DNA from: Bacteroidales bacterium
Lineage (GTDB): Bacteria > Bacteroidota > Bacteroidia > Bacteroidales > UBA932
NCBI GenBank assembly: GCA_017555445.1
Contig: JAFZGK010000019.1
Coordinates: 1-10,948 of the forward strand
Direction: 5' to 3'
DNA: 10,948 bases
Shown: piece by piece, positions 1 through 7,530 of the stretch
Numbering within the stretch: the stretch's first letter is position 1
Layout: every line of letters starts with the position of its first letter
Program-made: the position numbers and the translations under genes
The notes under the pieces: generated by a model
The model's database searches: none
What the model saw: the letters and a program-made list of their open reading frames with translations, nothing else
Told to the model about the DNA's origin: nothing

Positions 1-607
1 ACTCGACAAGAGAGGAATCCAGTCAGTGATCATGGAACCGCTTCTCGGCGGACGCCTCGCAAACGTACCTGTACACATCGCGGACAGGCTCAAGGAGCGT
101 GGTCCGCAGAACAGCATCGCATCATGGGCGTTCAGATTTGCTGGCACACACCCTGGAGTTCTTTGTGTTCTGAGCGGAATGACATATATGGAGCATCTTG
201 TGGACAACCTCAAGTCATTCTCACCTCTCAAGCCGCTCACTGATGAAGAGCTTGTATTCCTTGAGGAAACTGCCACACTCATGCAGGAATACCCTACAAT
301 CCCATGTACTAACTGCCAGTACTGCATGCCTTGCCCATATGGAATAGACATTCCTGCCATTTTCCAGCACTACAACAAATGCGTAAATGAGGGAGAGATT
401 GCTCAGAGTATCGAGTCAGAAAGCTATAAGAAGGCTCGTAGAGCATATCTGGTAAGCTATGACAGAGCTGTACCTGAAATCCGTCAGGCTTCACGATGCA
501 TCGGATGCGGACAGTGTACTCACCATTGCCCTCAAAAGATTCAGATTCCTCGCGAACTGCATAAGATAGACAGGTATGTAGAGAACCTGAAGCAAAATAA
601 ATTATAG
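1..607 (+). CDS. Aldo/keto reductase with C-terminal ferredoxin-type 4Fe-4S domain (5' end outside window)
   Basis: This is the C-terminal part of an iron-sulfur aldo/keto reductase, a cytoplasmic NAD(P)H-dependent oxidoreductase whose substrate cannot be told from sequence. The reading frame is open from the left edge (first full codon at base 2), so the barrel's N-terminal part and the true start lie outside; the GTG at 26 is internal, because the preceding codons read as typical family sequence. Visible landmarks are the late-barrel VIMEPLLGG motif, the LSGM segment, and two cysteine clusters: CxxCxxCxxCP at 305-337 and CxxCxxCxxxCP at 497-532. Each looks able to hold a 4Fe-4S cluster, as known for this reductase subgroup. 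The gene converges on the minus-strand operon, and its TAG stop lies inside the shared terminator palindrome. It has no evident functional link to the transport operon. The family call is secure; the electron partner and substrate are unknown. Confidence 0.9.
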   Translation, partial: LDKRGIQSVIMEPLLGGRLANVPVHIADRLKERGPQNSIASWAFRFAGTHPGVLCVLSGMTYMEHLVDNLKSFSPLKPLTDEELVFLEETATLMQEYPTIPCTNCQYCMPCPYGIDIPAIFQHYNKCVNEGEIAQSIESESYKKARRAYLVSYDRAVPEIRQASRCIGCGQCTHHCPQKIQIPRELHKIDRYVENLKQNKL

Positions 608-648
608 ATGAAAAAAGCTGGGAAATTTCCCAGCTTTTTTCATCTATA
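603..648. terminator. Bidirectional intrinsic terminator, perfect 46-base palindrome
   Basis: The two halves, 603-625 and 626-648, are exact reverse complements. The core reads AAAAAAGCTGGGAAA followed by its complement ending in TTTTTT. In RNA from either strand this gives a GC-containing stem (AGCTGGG/CCCAGCT) followed by six U residues, the layout of a rho-independent terminator. It lies between convergent genes and ends both transcripts: the aldo/keto reductase stop codon (605-607) is inside the palindrome, and the small lipoprotein stop (656-658 on the minus strand) is 7 bases outside it. The innermost bases must form the loop. Confidence 0.9.
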
Positions 649-655
649 GATATTC

Positions 656-1111
656 TTAAAGGAATCTTTCAACTGAGTCTTCTGCCTTAGTCTGCACATA
701 GGCATTATCCTTTTCAGTCTGATCAAGGGATGCCTTCTCATACTTACAGAGCTCACCTGAGCCATTATTTGCAGCCATGACAAGGATCTCACCGTCTGCC
801 TCGAATGAAACATCATATCCACTGCCCCAATCTTCACCGTCATCATATTTTCCGGTAACTATAGTTTCGGCAACGGCGTATTTTCCCTCATATTTGCGGA
901 AACGACCCTGACCTACCTTCTGATAAAGTTCGAAGGTGTAGTCTGCCTTGAAGTCAATATACACCTGCGGAAGGGCAGATGTCTCAACTCCTGTCATCTC
1001 TATGAGATGCCACTCAGCTACAATCGCTGTTGATGTTTCAGGAGCCTTCTTGCAAGATACTGCCGCACAGAGTGCTGCAGCAAGAATCATTATTCTGATT
1101 ATATTCTTCAT
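656..1111 (-). CDS. Small lipocalin-like lipoprotein, last gene of the operon
   Basis: A 151-residue predicted lipoprotein. Residues 1-19 form a signal peptide with lipobox AVSC and acylated Cys20. The mature part contains alternating short strands with WHLIEM near its start, then YIDFKADYTFELYQ and a GKYAV turn. This resembles the lipocalin-like, eight-strand barrel lipoproteins common in Bacteroidales; the fold is a judgement from pattern and not a motif match. The residues after Cys20 are KKAPE, without the acidic run typical of surface-export signals, so the protein may face the periplasm. It starts 15 bases after the protease stop and has the strongest Shine-Dalgarno in the window (GGAGG, 1119-1123). 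Being co-transcribed with a protease suggests an accessory, inhibitor or folding-helper role, but that is inference only. Confidence is high that it is a gene and a lipoprotein, low on function. Confidence 0.8.
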   Translation of the reverse strand: MKNIIRIMILAAALCAAVSCKKAPETSTAIVAEWHLIEMTGVETSALPQVYIDFKADYTFELYQKVGQGRFRKYEGKYAVAETIVTGKYDDGEDWGSGYDVSFEADGEILVMAANNGSGELCKYEKASLDQTEKDNAYVQTKAEDSVERFL

Positions 1112-1116
1112 AACTT

Positions 1117-1123
1117 CACCTCC
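1117..1123 (-). promoter_or_regulatory. Strong Shine-Dalgarno (GGAGGTG) for the small lipoprotein
   Basis: Read on the minus strand, the intergenic gap contains GGAGGTG, with seven bases between the last G of GGAGG and the ATG at 1111. This supports the chosen start. The other operon gaps show only partial purine runs (AGGA before the SusD gene, AAAAGG before the large lipoprotein gene) or none (protease gene). Confidence 0.65.
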
Positions 1124-1126
1124 ATT

Positions 1127-3181
1127 TTAAAGCCATCCGCCGTTATCGCTCACTACTCCACGTGACATGATTGAAATGGTTCTTGTAATTTCCATTCCAC
1201 CAATCTGTTCAAGGCCACCAAGGCTCTCGCCACCAGCAATCGCAGTAACTGTAACCTTACCCGAACCAACCTTAGTAGGATTGAGAGAAAGCTTGCCATA
1301 CTTCATCTCCGGGTCAGCTTTAAGACCAAGAGCCTCTTTTGTTGCAGAATCGCATGATACTGAAATATATGTGAGATTTGCAGCTGATTCTCCGAAATAT
1401 GAAGAAAGATCATATCTCTTTGCTTTTGAAGACTCATCACCAACCTGAACTGTAAGGGTTGGAGTTCCCTCGATAGCCATCATGAATTTCCATGCATCGA
1501 TAGCACCTGTTCCCATCTTTCCACGATAAAGACCAAGATCCTTATAGGTCTCGGCACCGTTTCTGTAACCTGAGATCTTAAGAGTATTGTCTGTAAGTCT
1601 CTTGTCCAAGTCATTCACGGAAGTGAGAAGCATAGCTACGAACTCGTCGCGGCTGAACTTCTTGCCTACCTTATAAGCATAAGAGAGACCGAGAGCAGCA
1701 ATACCTGAAACATGTGGACAAGCCTGTGATGTACCCTGCATATATACATAATCGTGACCTGATGTTCCAAGATTAGAATCAGTTACAGTGTTCACGAAAG
1801 TAGAAAGCACACGGCTCTTGTTATCAGCGATATTTAAGATGTTTCCTGTATAGAAATCTCCACCTGGAGCGGCAATGTTACAGCCAGGTCCATAGTTGGT
1901 ATAACTTGCAGCCGGGAGATAATCCGGACCAAGAGCAGTTACTGAAACAACATCCTTCACTGCAGCCGGGTAGCTCGACTGGTCACGACCGTCATTTCCT
2001 GCAGCTGCAATAACGATGTTTCCATCGAGAATCTCGCTGTTATTGTTCTCCGGATCCATGAAATATCTGATTGCATCATACTCGACACCGAATACCATGC
2101 TGTACTCTGCATCAGATTTATAAGCTGCGCCATCACCTTCATATCCGAAAGAACACTGAGCAATGGATGCTCCATTGTCAGCAGCATACTGGAATGCCTT
2201 TGCAGAAGCGTCAAGAGTAGAAGTACCACCTTCAAAGATCTGACATGACATGAGTCTGACTCCGTCGCCATTTCCAGTACCTCCGGCTACACCAGAAACA
2301 CCTTTACCATTTGCATTTGTTGCAGCGACAATACCAGCTACATGAGTTCCATGACCGGACTCATTATTATTTTTCCAATTGATATCTCCGTTGTTCCTAA
2401 CACAGTTCCATCCATATACGTCATCGATGTAACCGTTTCCGTCGTCATCTTTTCCGTTACCTGGCACCTCACCTTCATTCTTCCACATATTTGCCTCTAG
2501 ATCAGGGTGATTATATTTGACAGGACCATCAACTACAGCAACTACAACTCTCTTGTCTCCACCAGTGAGAGCCCACACATCCTTAACTGAGATGTCTCCT
2601 CCCGCATATGAAGAGTTCGATACATGGCTGCTGCCTGTGTTGATATAATGCCACTGATCCACAAGAAGAGGATCATTGAAAGGCAGATCATCATTCGATG
2701 CCATCTCTGATAGAGAAGGAACATAAGGAGTAAACTGAAGGTCTGAAGCAGGAGTCACTACCTTGTCGTACTGAACATTTACAACATCATCGAAAGCAGC
2801 AAGCTTTAAAGCTGCAGATGCATTGCTCATTCCGTCAAACTCAATCTTGAACCACTTGTGAAGATTGTGTCTTCTTGCTACATTCTCCTTTCCGGGAGCA
2901 ATAGTAAAGACTGGCTCCATAGAAGTGATAGCCACCTCAGTTGAAAATTCATCTTTTAGAGTGAGGTTTCCTGAGTTCAACATCTGAGCTGCATCTTCGG
3001 TAAGACATAGCAGCAAGGTACCTTCCACGGAAACAGAAGGAGTGTTGATGACCTTTGTCATCAACACTCCATTGCCCGTATTCTGAAGGTTTTCTTCATT
3101 GATCACCTCTGTACATGCCGCTGCCATAAGCAGAGCTGATGATACCATGAAGAAGACTTTTCTGAATAAGTTTATAAACAT
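1127..3181 (-). CDS. Subtilisin-family (S8) serine protease lipoprotein
   Basis: A 684-residue S8 endopeptidase predicted to be anchored to the outer membrane. The signal peptide ends in lipobox MAAAC (Cys23). Residues about 36-145 look like an N-terminal prodomain. The catalytic domain spans about 195-570 with a complete active site: Asp218 in VVAVVDG, His277 in GHGTHVAG, oxyanion Asn396 in AAAGNDG, and Ser485 in GTSQACPHVSG. Between Asp and His lies an acidic KDDDGNGYIDD loop (244-254), a calcium-binding-like insertion typical of Bacteroidota subtilases. The C-terminal 575-670 is a beta-rich, Ig/cadherin-like domain. The start at M1 is preferred over M12 because Arg7-Lys8 supply the positive n-region. 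The gene begins 11 bases after the large lipoprotein stop and precedes the small lipoprotein by 15. Likely role, inferred from context: cutting proteins at the cell surface to feed the SusC/SusD importer. Alternatives are processing of surface proteins, or defence. A perfect hairpin lies in codons 38-48. Confidence 0.93.
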   Translation of the reverse strand: MFINLFRKVFFMVSSALLMAAACTEVINEENLQNTGNGVLMTKVINTPSVSVEGTLLLCLTEDAAQMLNSGNLTLKDEFSTEVAITSMEPVFTIAPGKENVARRHNLHKWFKIEFDGMSNASAALKLAAFDDVVNVQYDKVVTPASDLQFTPYVPSLSEMASNDDLPFNDPLLVDQWHYINTGSSHVSNSSYAGGDISVKDVWALTGGDKRVVVAVVDGPVKYNHPDLEANMWKNEGEVPGNGKDDDGNGYIDDVYGWNCVRNNGDINWKNNNESGHGTHVAGIVAATNANGKGVSGVAGGTGNGDGVRLMSCQIFEGGTSTLDASAKAFQYAADNGASIAQCSFGYEGDGAAYKSDAEYSMVFGVEYDAIRYFMDPENNNSEILDGNIVIAAAGNDGRDQSSYPAAVKDVVSVTALGPDYLPAASYTNYGPGCNIAAPGGDFYTGNILNIADNKSRVLSTFVNTVTDSNLGTSGHDYVYMQGTSQACPHVSGIAALGLSYAYKVGKKFSRDEFVAMLLTSVNDLDKRLTDNTLKISGYRNGAETYKDLGLYRGKMGTGAIDAWKFMMAIEGTPTLTVQVGDESSKAKRYDLSSYFGESAANLTYISVSCDSATKEALGLKADPEMKYGKLSLNPTKVGSGKVTVTAIAGGESLGGLEQIGGMEITRTISIMSRGVVSDNGGWL
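3039..3070 (-). repeat. Perfect 14-bp inverted repeat with 4-base loop inside the protease coding sequence
   Basis: Bases 3039-3052 (GGAGTGTTGATGAC) and 3057-3070 are exact reverse complements, separated by CTTT. In the protease mRNA this forms a 14-bp stem with an AAAG loop covering codons 38-48, starting 111 bases after the start codon. The RNA after the stem reads UUCUGUUUCC, which is U-rich but not a clean U tract, so it is at best a weak intrinsic terminator. It may instead act as an attenuator, mRNA processing site or stability element. Confidence 0.75.
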
Positions 3182-3192
3182 ATCAAGTTATA

Positions 3193-5766
3193 TTAACGTA
3201 AGATTCTCTCTACGAACTCTACTTCACCGTCCATCTTCTTTACAATCTCTGAAGAAGAAAGGGTCATCGAGTACTCTGCTGCCTCTACATTGCGTACAAC
3301 CTTTACCGGCTGAACGTTCTGCATATAGTTATGAGGCATACTGTTACGTACCATATCAATAGTAGACTTCACGTAACCGTCTTCAGTCTCAACAAAGTTA
3401 CGACGGCCTTTCTGAAGCTCGATTGATACCTTCTTGGCAGCCTGAGGAACAGTGAGATTAGAGAGTTCTGCAGCAGAAGCTGTAGCATACTTCGAATCAG
3501 AGCTTACGAGCATAGGGTAAGCGTGAGCATCTTCCTCGAAGAGATATCCATCACTGCTGTAGCTTGCGTCAGTAAAGTAGCAGAGCTGCATTCCTACATA
3601 TGAAAGACCTGCTGAACCTACTGAAGTCTGAGGGTTGCTTACGAATGCGATCACATCCTGCTCCTCAGTAAGGAATCCACCGATCATTGCACCATTCTCA
3701 AGGTATGGAGAAAGTGATCCGTCCGGTACAAAGTAAAGGTAGCAGTTTGTAGGGTATACAGTTGTGCCCTTGTATGAGAATGCCTCCATCTGAGTCATGA
3801 GGGTATATACGAAACCTTCATAGAACTCGAAATCGATAGCGTCCTTAAGACCCTTGGCTGCAAGGTTCGGATGCATACCCTCAAGTGAGATATAATCCAT
3901 AATTCTTTCAGCCTTTGCAGGATCTCTTGTGATGTTTCCATCCTTGTCATACATCACGTCTGTCTTATCAGTGAACTTGACAGTACCGCGGTCCTGTCTT
4001 CCCCACTTTGTTGCCTTATATGGATCGAGGGACATGATCTGCCACTGCTTACCAGTATAGGCCTCATTTGTCTCAGGCTGAAGTCTCTCCGGCATGTCGA
4101 AGATGTCGAATTCTGCCTCGAGAATATCAAACACGCCCTCTGTAGTTGCAGTCGCAGTGAAGAATCCGCTATGGTATCCATTGTCTGCGTATACGATGAG
4201 GCAGTACTCTACACCTGGAGTAAGGTTTCCTACGAGTCCGCTGTAACCTACCTTGTTGAGTGAATCAAGCTGATATCTGTCAAGGGCATAAGAAGGAGCA
4301 TAGCGTACATTGTACTCGATTGTCTCCTTGAAATCCTCGTACTGAATCTTCTTGAAGATAGCAGCTCTTGCCTCTACTATACCTGTTCCATAGAGATAGA
4401 ACTCCATTGAATTCTCTGCAGTAAGACCTACAGGAGCATGCTTGTCAGATACGATGAGACCCATGTGGATATCTACTTCCTTAGGATCGTCAGCTGTGTC
4501 ATATCCGAATTTCACATAGTCATATGACTGATACTTTCCTGCTGCATCAAATGTACATGCTATCAATGTATAATATGATGACTTATCAGCAGTGAATTCA
4601 TATACACCTGACTTAGTGATTTCCTTCACATTCTTGCCAGCCTTAACTTCCTCAAGCTTAGAAACGAGCTCTACATCATTGAGATGTCCCTCATACACCT
4701 GATATACAGCCTTGGCAACATCAGGACCGAGTGTAAACTCGACAGGCATAACACCTGCAACTGCAGGAGAATAGTCAAGAGCAATAGAATAGTCATATCC
4801 CTTGTAACCAGGAAGAACAAGTCTTGTCTTCGCTGAAAGGTTTGCATATGCTGTACCTGCTGAAGGAAGATAGATCATAAGAGACTGCTTGATCGGGAAC
4901 TCGATTACACCGTTCTTGAGAACTCCGTAAGAATTTGAATATCCCGCATCAAATACTTCCTGTACATCTGAACAGATATATGCAGCACCATAGTTCATGA
5001 ACGGATCATAGAATGCGAACTGTGCATCAATATATACCTTGTTAGGATTTACAGCATTGATATAGATGCTCTGTACTGGGCAGTATGCAGAAAGCTGCTC
5101 AGTATAAGAGTCGTCACCGGCATACATCTGTGAAAGATATGTAGCAGTGTAGATGTCGTCTACTCTGTAGTATCCAGGAAGGTCTGAGCGCTCATAGATT
5201 GCAACCTCCTTCTCAAGGTAAGGCTTTGCAAGCTCAGCTCCAAGCTGCTGTGCAAAACTTGTGAAGAAGTCATCTCTATAAGTACCGTACTCAGATCCGT
5301 CAGCACCCTTAACTCTCTTCCAGTCAACAAATGAAACTGAGAAAGTAAGCTCGCTGCTTGAAAGCGAGTACTGAGATACATAGAGAGGATCAGTAACCTT
5401 AATAGAGCAAGTATACTTTTCACCAAGTTCAAAATCTCCATCGATCATGACCTTGAAGGAAACTTTCTTCTGACCCTCGTCAAAATAGATGAACTCATCC
5501 TCAAGTGAGAAGAAACCTTCTACATTTGATACGATTTCATAAGGTACCTCAGCCTCATCATCGGTCTCAACTCTTTCTACAGTGAAGACAAGAGGCTTTG
5601 TTGCGTCAGAAGGAGAAAGGATATAATCCTTAGCCTGCTCCTGTGGGAAGAAAAGACCATGGCAGTCGATATAATCGGCCTCACCTGGCTTCCATTCCTC
5701 CTCCACGCATGCGACAAATCCGAAGGTAATTGCCGCTAAAAGAATATATTTCAAATATTTTTTCAT
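3193..5766 (-). CDS. Large multidomain surface lipoprotein of unknown ligand (SusE/F position)
   Basis: An 857-residue predicted lipoprotein with lipobox FVAC (Cys20). The residues right after it are VEEEW; an acidic run there resembles Bacteroidota lipoprotein export signals and suggests surface exposure. Residues about 36-148 form a beta-rich domain resembling Calx-beta/DUF4843-type modules (FFPQEQ start, ending in VSFVDW). A GTYRDDFF segment at 161-168 opens a second region seen in related Bacteroidales SusCD-associated lipoproteins. Residues about 432-545 look like a fibronectin type III-like domain with LTPGVEYCLIVYAD near its end. The remaining 550-857 match nothing I recognise. No catalytic motif is apparent. 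Its place directly after the SusD gene (21-base gap) and before the protease gene (11-base gap) is where SusE/SusF-like capture proteins are usually encoded, so it probably binds the substrate. The substrate being protein is inference from the neighbouring protease. Domain edges are approximate. Confidence 0.85.
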   Translation of the reverse strand: MKKYLKYILLAAITFGFVACVEEEWKPGEADYIDCHGLFFPQEQAKDYILSPSDATKPLVFTVERVETDDEAEVPYEIVSNVEGFFSLEDEFIYFDEGQKKVSFKVMIDGDFELGEKYTCSIKVTDPLYVSQYSLSSSELTFSVSFVDWKRVKGADGSEYGTYRDDFFTSFAQQLGAELAKPYLEKEVAIYERSDLPGYYRVDDIYTATYLSQMYAGDDSYTEQLSAYCPVQSIYINAVNPNKVYIDAQFAFYDPFMNYGAAYICSDVQEVFDAGYSNSYGVLKNGVIEFPIKQSLMIYLPSAGTAYANLSAKTRLVLPGYKGYDYSIALDYSPAVAGVMPVEFTLGPDVAKAVYQVYEGHLNDVELVSKLEEVKAGKNVKEITKSGVYEFTADKSSYYTLIACTFDAAGKYQSYDYVKFGYDTADDPKEVDIHMGLIVSDKHAPVGLTAENSMEFYLYGTGIVEARAAIFKKIQYEDFKETIEYNVRYAPSYALDRYQLDSLNKVGYSGLVGNLTPGVEYCLIVYADNGYHSGFFTATATTEGVFDILEAEFDIFDMPERLQPETNEAYTGKQWQIMSLDPYKATKWGRQDRGTVKFTDKTDVMYDKDGNITRDPAKAERIMDYISLEGMHPNLAAKGLKDAIDFEFYEGFVYTLMTQMEAFSYKGTTVYPTNCYLYFVPDGSLSPYLENGAMIGGFLTEEQDVIAFVSNPQTSVGSAGLSYVGMQLCYFTDASYSSDGYLFEEDAHAYPMLVSSDSKYATASAAELSNLTVPQAAKKVSIELQKGRRNFVETEDGYVKSTIDMVRNSMPHNYMQNVQPVKVVRNVEAAEYSMTLSSSEIVKKMDGEVEFVERILR

Positions 5767-5787
5767 ATCAGTAAAAACCTTTTAGGA

Positions 5788-7515
5788 TTATTCAGTCCAT
5801 GGAACCATTGTGGAAGTAGGATCCGGATTGTTGTTTGCCTGGCTGAGAGCAGTGTTTGACTGGAATTCTGATCTGGTGATCACTACATTCCACTGCGGTG
5901 AACGGCCCTCTGTGTTGAATCTTGCAACTGCAGGGAAGTTTGTTCCAGGATAACCTCTAGTGATACCCTGATTCAGACGCTTGTAGTCATACATAAGGAT
6001 ACCCTCGCCCCAGAACTCGATTCTCTTCTGGAGAAGGAGCTCCTGGATGAATGCCTTCTCTGAGTTGATATAGCTGCAGTCATATGAACGATATCTGTAT
6101 GTCTGCATGAAATCGTTGAGCATTCTCTTCGCTGCATCAAGACCTCCCTTCTGCTTATCAAAGAGAGTTGCCTCGATTTCGATGAAGTACATCTCCTCAA
6201 CTCGCATTAGAAGGTGATCTGCACAGTTACCTTCAGTATACTCAACACACTGACCACCGGCTGGACGGAACTTGAGGTTTACATATGGAGAAGTGAATGC
6301 AAGGAAGTACTCATGTGCATTTCTGATACCATATGCCTCGTAACCTGAAAGCTTATCATCTGTTCCAGCAAACTGATATCCGTGATCTGGATTATATGTC
6401 TCAGATGCCGGATTCCATGTATAGTCAGGATCGAGCCATGACTTCTTGCGGAAGTCGTTGATGTCGATACGGTCATAAAGTGCCTTGTTGATGCTTGGAA
6501 GTGAAAGCACTGAATATCCCCAGATAGCTTCAGGAGCAATGTGAGCGATATTTGAGATAATGTTCGAAGCATTCTCTACTGAAAGAGAAAGTCCCCAGAT
6601 CCATGAATTATTTGAGCTTCCATCATTGAAACCAGACTTAGGATCATGCCACTGTGTTGCAGTAAGTGGAGTCTTTCCGCTTACAGTGATACTCTTGCGT
6701 GCATACTCTGCAGCTTTTCTATAAGCTGTAGAATTCACCTTATCATCAGCAGCACCAAGCTCCTGATATGCTCTCGCATACATTCCGTAGATAGCTCCGA
6801 GAGTAGGCTGGTTATATGCAGTTCCTGCAGTTGCAAGATACTCCTCAGCTTTCTCAAGGTCTGAGAAGATGAAGTCATAAAGATCCTCTCTTGTCGCACG
6901 AGGATTATTCTTTGCAATCTTCTCGTCAGTGTTCTCATCAACGATAGGGACAGTAAGACCTAGCACCTCTGGATCAACAGGTGCGAGTGTATTCTGCTTA
7001 GGCTCATAAAGTCTTGCAAGGTCAAGATAGCACATAGCTCTGTAAGCATATGCCTGACCGAGTGCATTGAGTACAGTCGGGTCAGTATCATCATCAACCT
7101 CACCTGCCTTTACAATGATATCATTGGCAAGCTTGATCCATGCATAGTAGCAGTCCCAGAAATATGCGCAGTAGATATAGTCTGCACCCATTGAAACATT
7201 CTGGGTGAAAGCTCCGAACCACCAATAGCCAAGGTCGCCGCTTACGGTAAGGTCCTCAAGCATAGCCTCAGTCATAAGATGGATTCCTGCAATACCGAAG
7301 TCTGCATGATAGCCATACTGTGATGCATAGCCTGCTGTACCTGAAGCCATCATTGCAGAAGGAATACCATTCACCATGTACTGAAGAGCGTTTGGCGAAG
7401 CCTCGAGCTGCTCAGAAGTGATGGTACTTCCTGTCGGGTATGTCTCCTTGACACATCCTGCAGCAATCACGGCAGCAAGAAGTATCACAATTGTTCTTGT
7501 AAATATATTTTTCAT
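5788..7515 (-). CDS. SusD/RagB family nutrient-binding outer-membrane lipoprotein
   Basis: A 575-residue SusD-family protein, close to the usual size. The signal peptide ends in lipobox AAGC with Cys21, placing it on the outer membrane; family members face outward and form a hinged lid over SusC. Diagnostic parts are the N-terminal SusD-like region from about 22, the TPR-type helices around 148-171 (ALGQAYAYRAMCYLDLARLYE), the helix at 206-228 (ATREDLYDFIFSDLEKAEEY region), and the C-terminal LLLQKRIEFWGEG followed by YDYKRLNQGI (493-517), which matches the family's conserved RxEFxxEG...YDxKR signature. It starts 15 bases after the transporter stop, so the two are surely co-transcribed. Binding specificity cannot be read from sequence. 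By analogy with RagB, and because a protease is in the operon, oligopeptides are the favoured ligand; glycans are not excluded. Confidence 0.95.
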   Translation of the reverse strand: MKNIFTRTIVILLAAVIAAGCVKETYPTGSTITSEQLEASPNALQYMVNGIPSAMMASGTAGYASQYGYHADFGIAGIHLMTEAMLEDLTVSGDLGYWWFGAFTQNVSMGADYIYCAYFWDCYYAWIKLANDIIVKAGEVDDDTDPTVLNALGQAYAYRAMCYLDLARLYEPKQNTLAPVDPEVLGLTVPIVDENTDEKIAKNNPRATREDLYDFIFSDLEKAEEYLATAGTAYNQPTLGAIYGMYARAYQELGAADDKVNSTAYRKAAEYARKSITVSGKTPLTATQWHDPKSGFNDGSSNNSWIWGLSLSVENASNIISNIAHIAPEAIWGYSVLSLPSINKALYDRIDINDFRKKSWLDPDYTWNPASETYNPDHGYQFAGTDDKLSGYEAYGIRNAHEYFLAFTSPYVNLKFRPAGGQCVEYTEGNCADHLLMRVEEMYFIEIEATLFDKQKGGLDAAKRMLNDFMQTYRYRSYDCSYINSEKAFIQELLLQKRIEFWGEGILMYDYKRLNQGITRGYPGTNFPAVARFNTEGRSPQWNVVITRSEFQSNTALSQANNNPDPTSTMVPWTE

Positions 7516-7530
7516 TATCTGTATCCTGTT

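Noticed and set aside
1957..2271. Overlapping minus-strand open frame of about 104 codons inside the protease gene
   Set aside because: It lies out of frame within an intact protease with all catalytic motifs, and its composition (rich in Ser, Leu and Met) is typical of a shadow frame.
3099..3362. Plus-strand open frame spanning the boundary of the protease and the large lipoprotein genes
   Set aside because: It is antisense to two well-supported genes, has no recognisable motif and no ribosome binding site.
5346..5366. Short inverted repeat (CTCGCT...AGCGAG) inside the large lipoprotein gene
   Set aside because: Six pairs with a seven-base loop are expected by chance in a window of this length; there is no U tract or positional meaning.
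6852..6871. Short inverted repeat (TTCTCA...TGAGAA) inside the SusD gene
   Set aside because: Six AT-rich pairs in coding sequence are within chance expectation.
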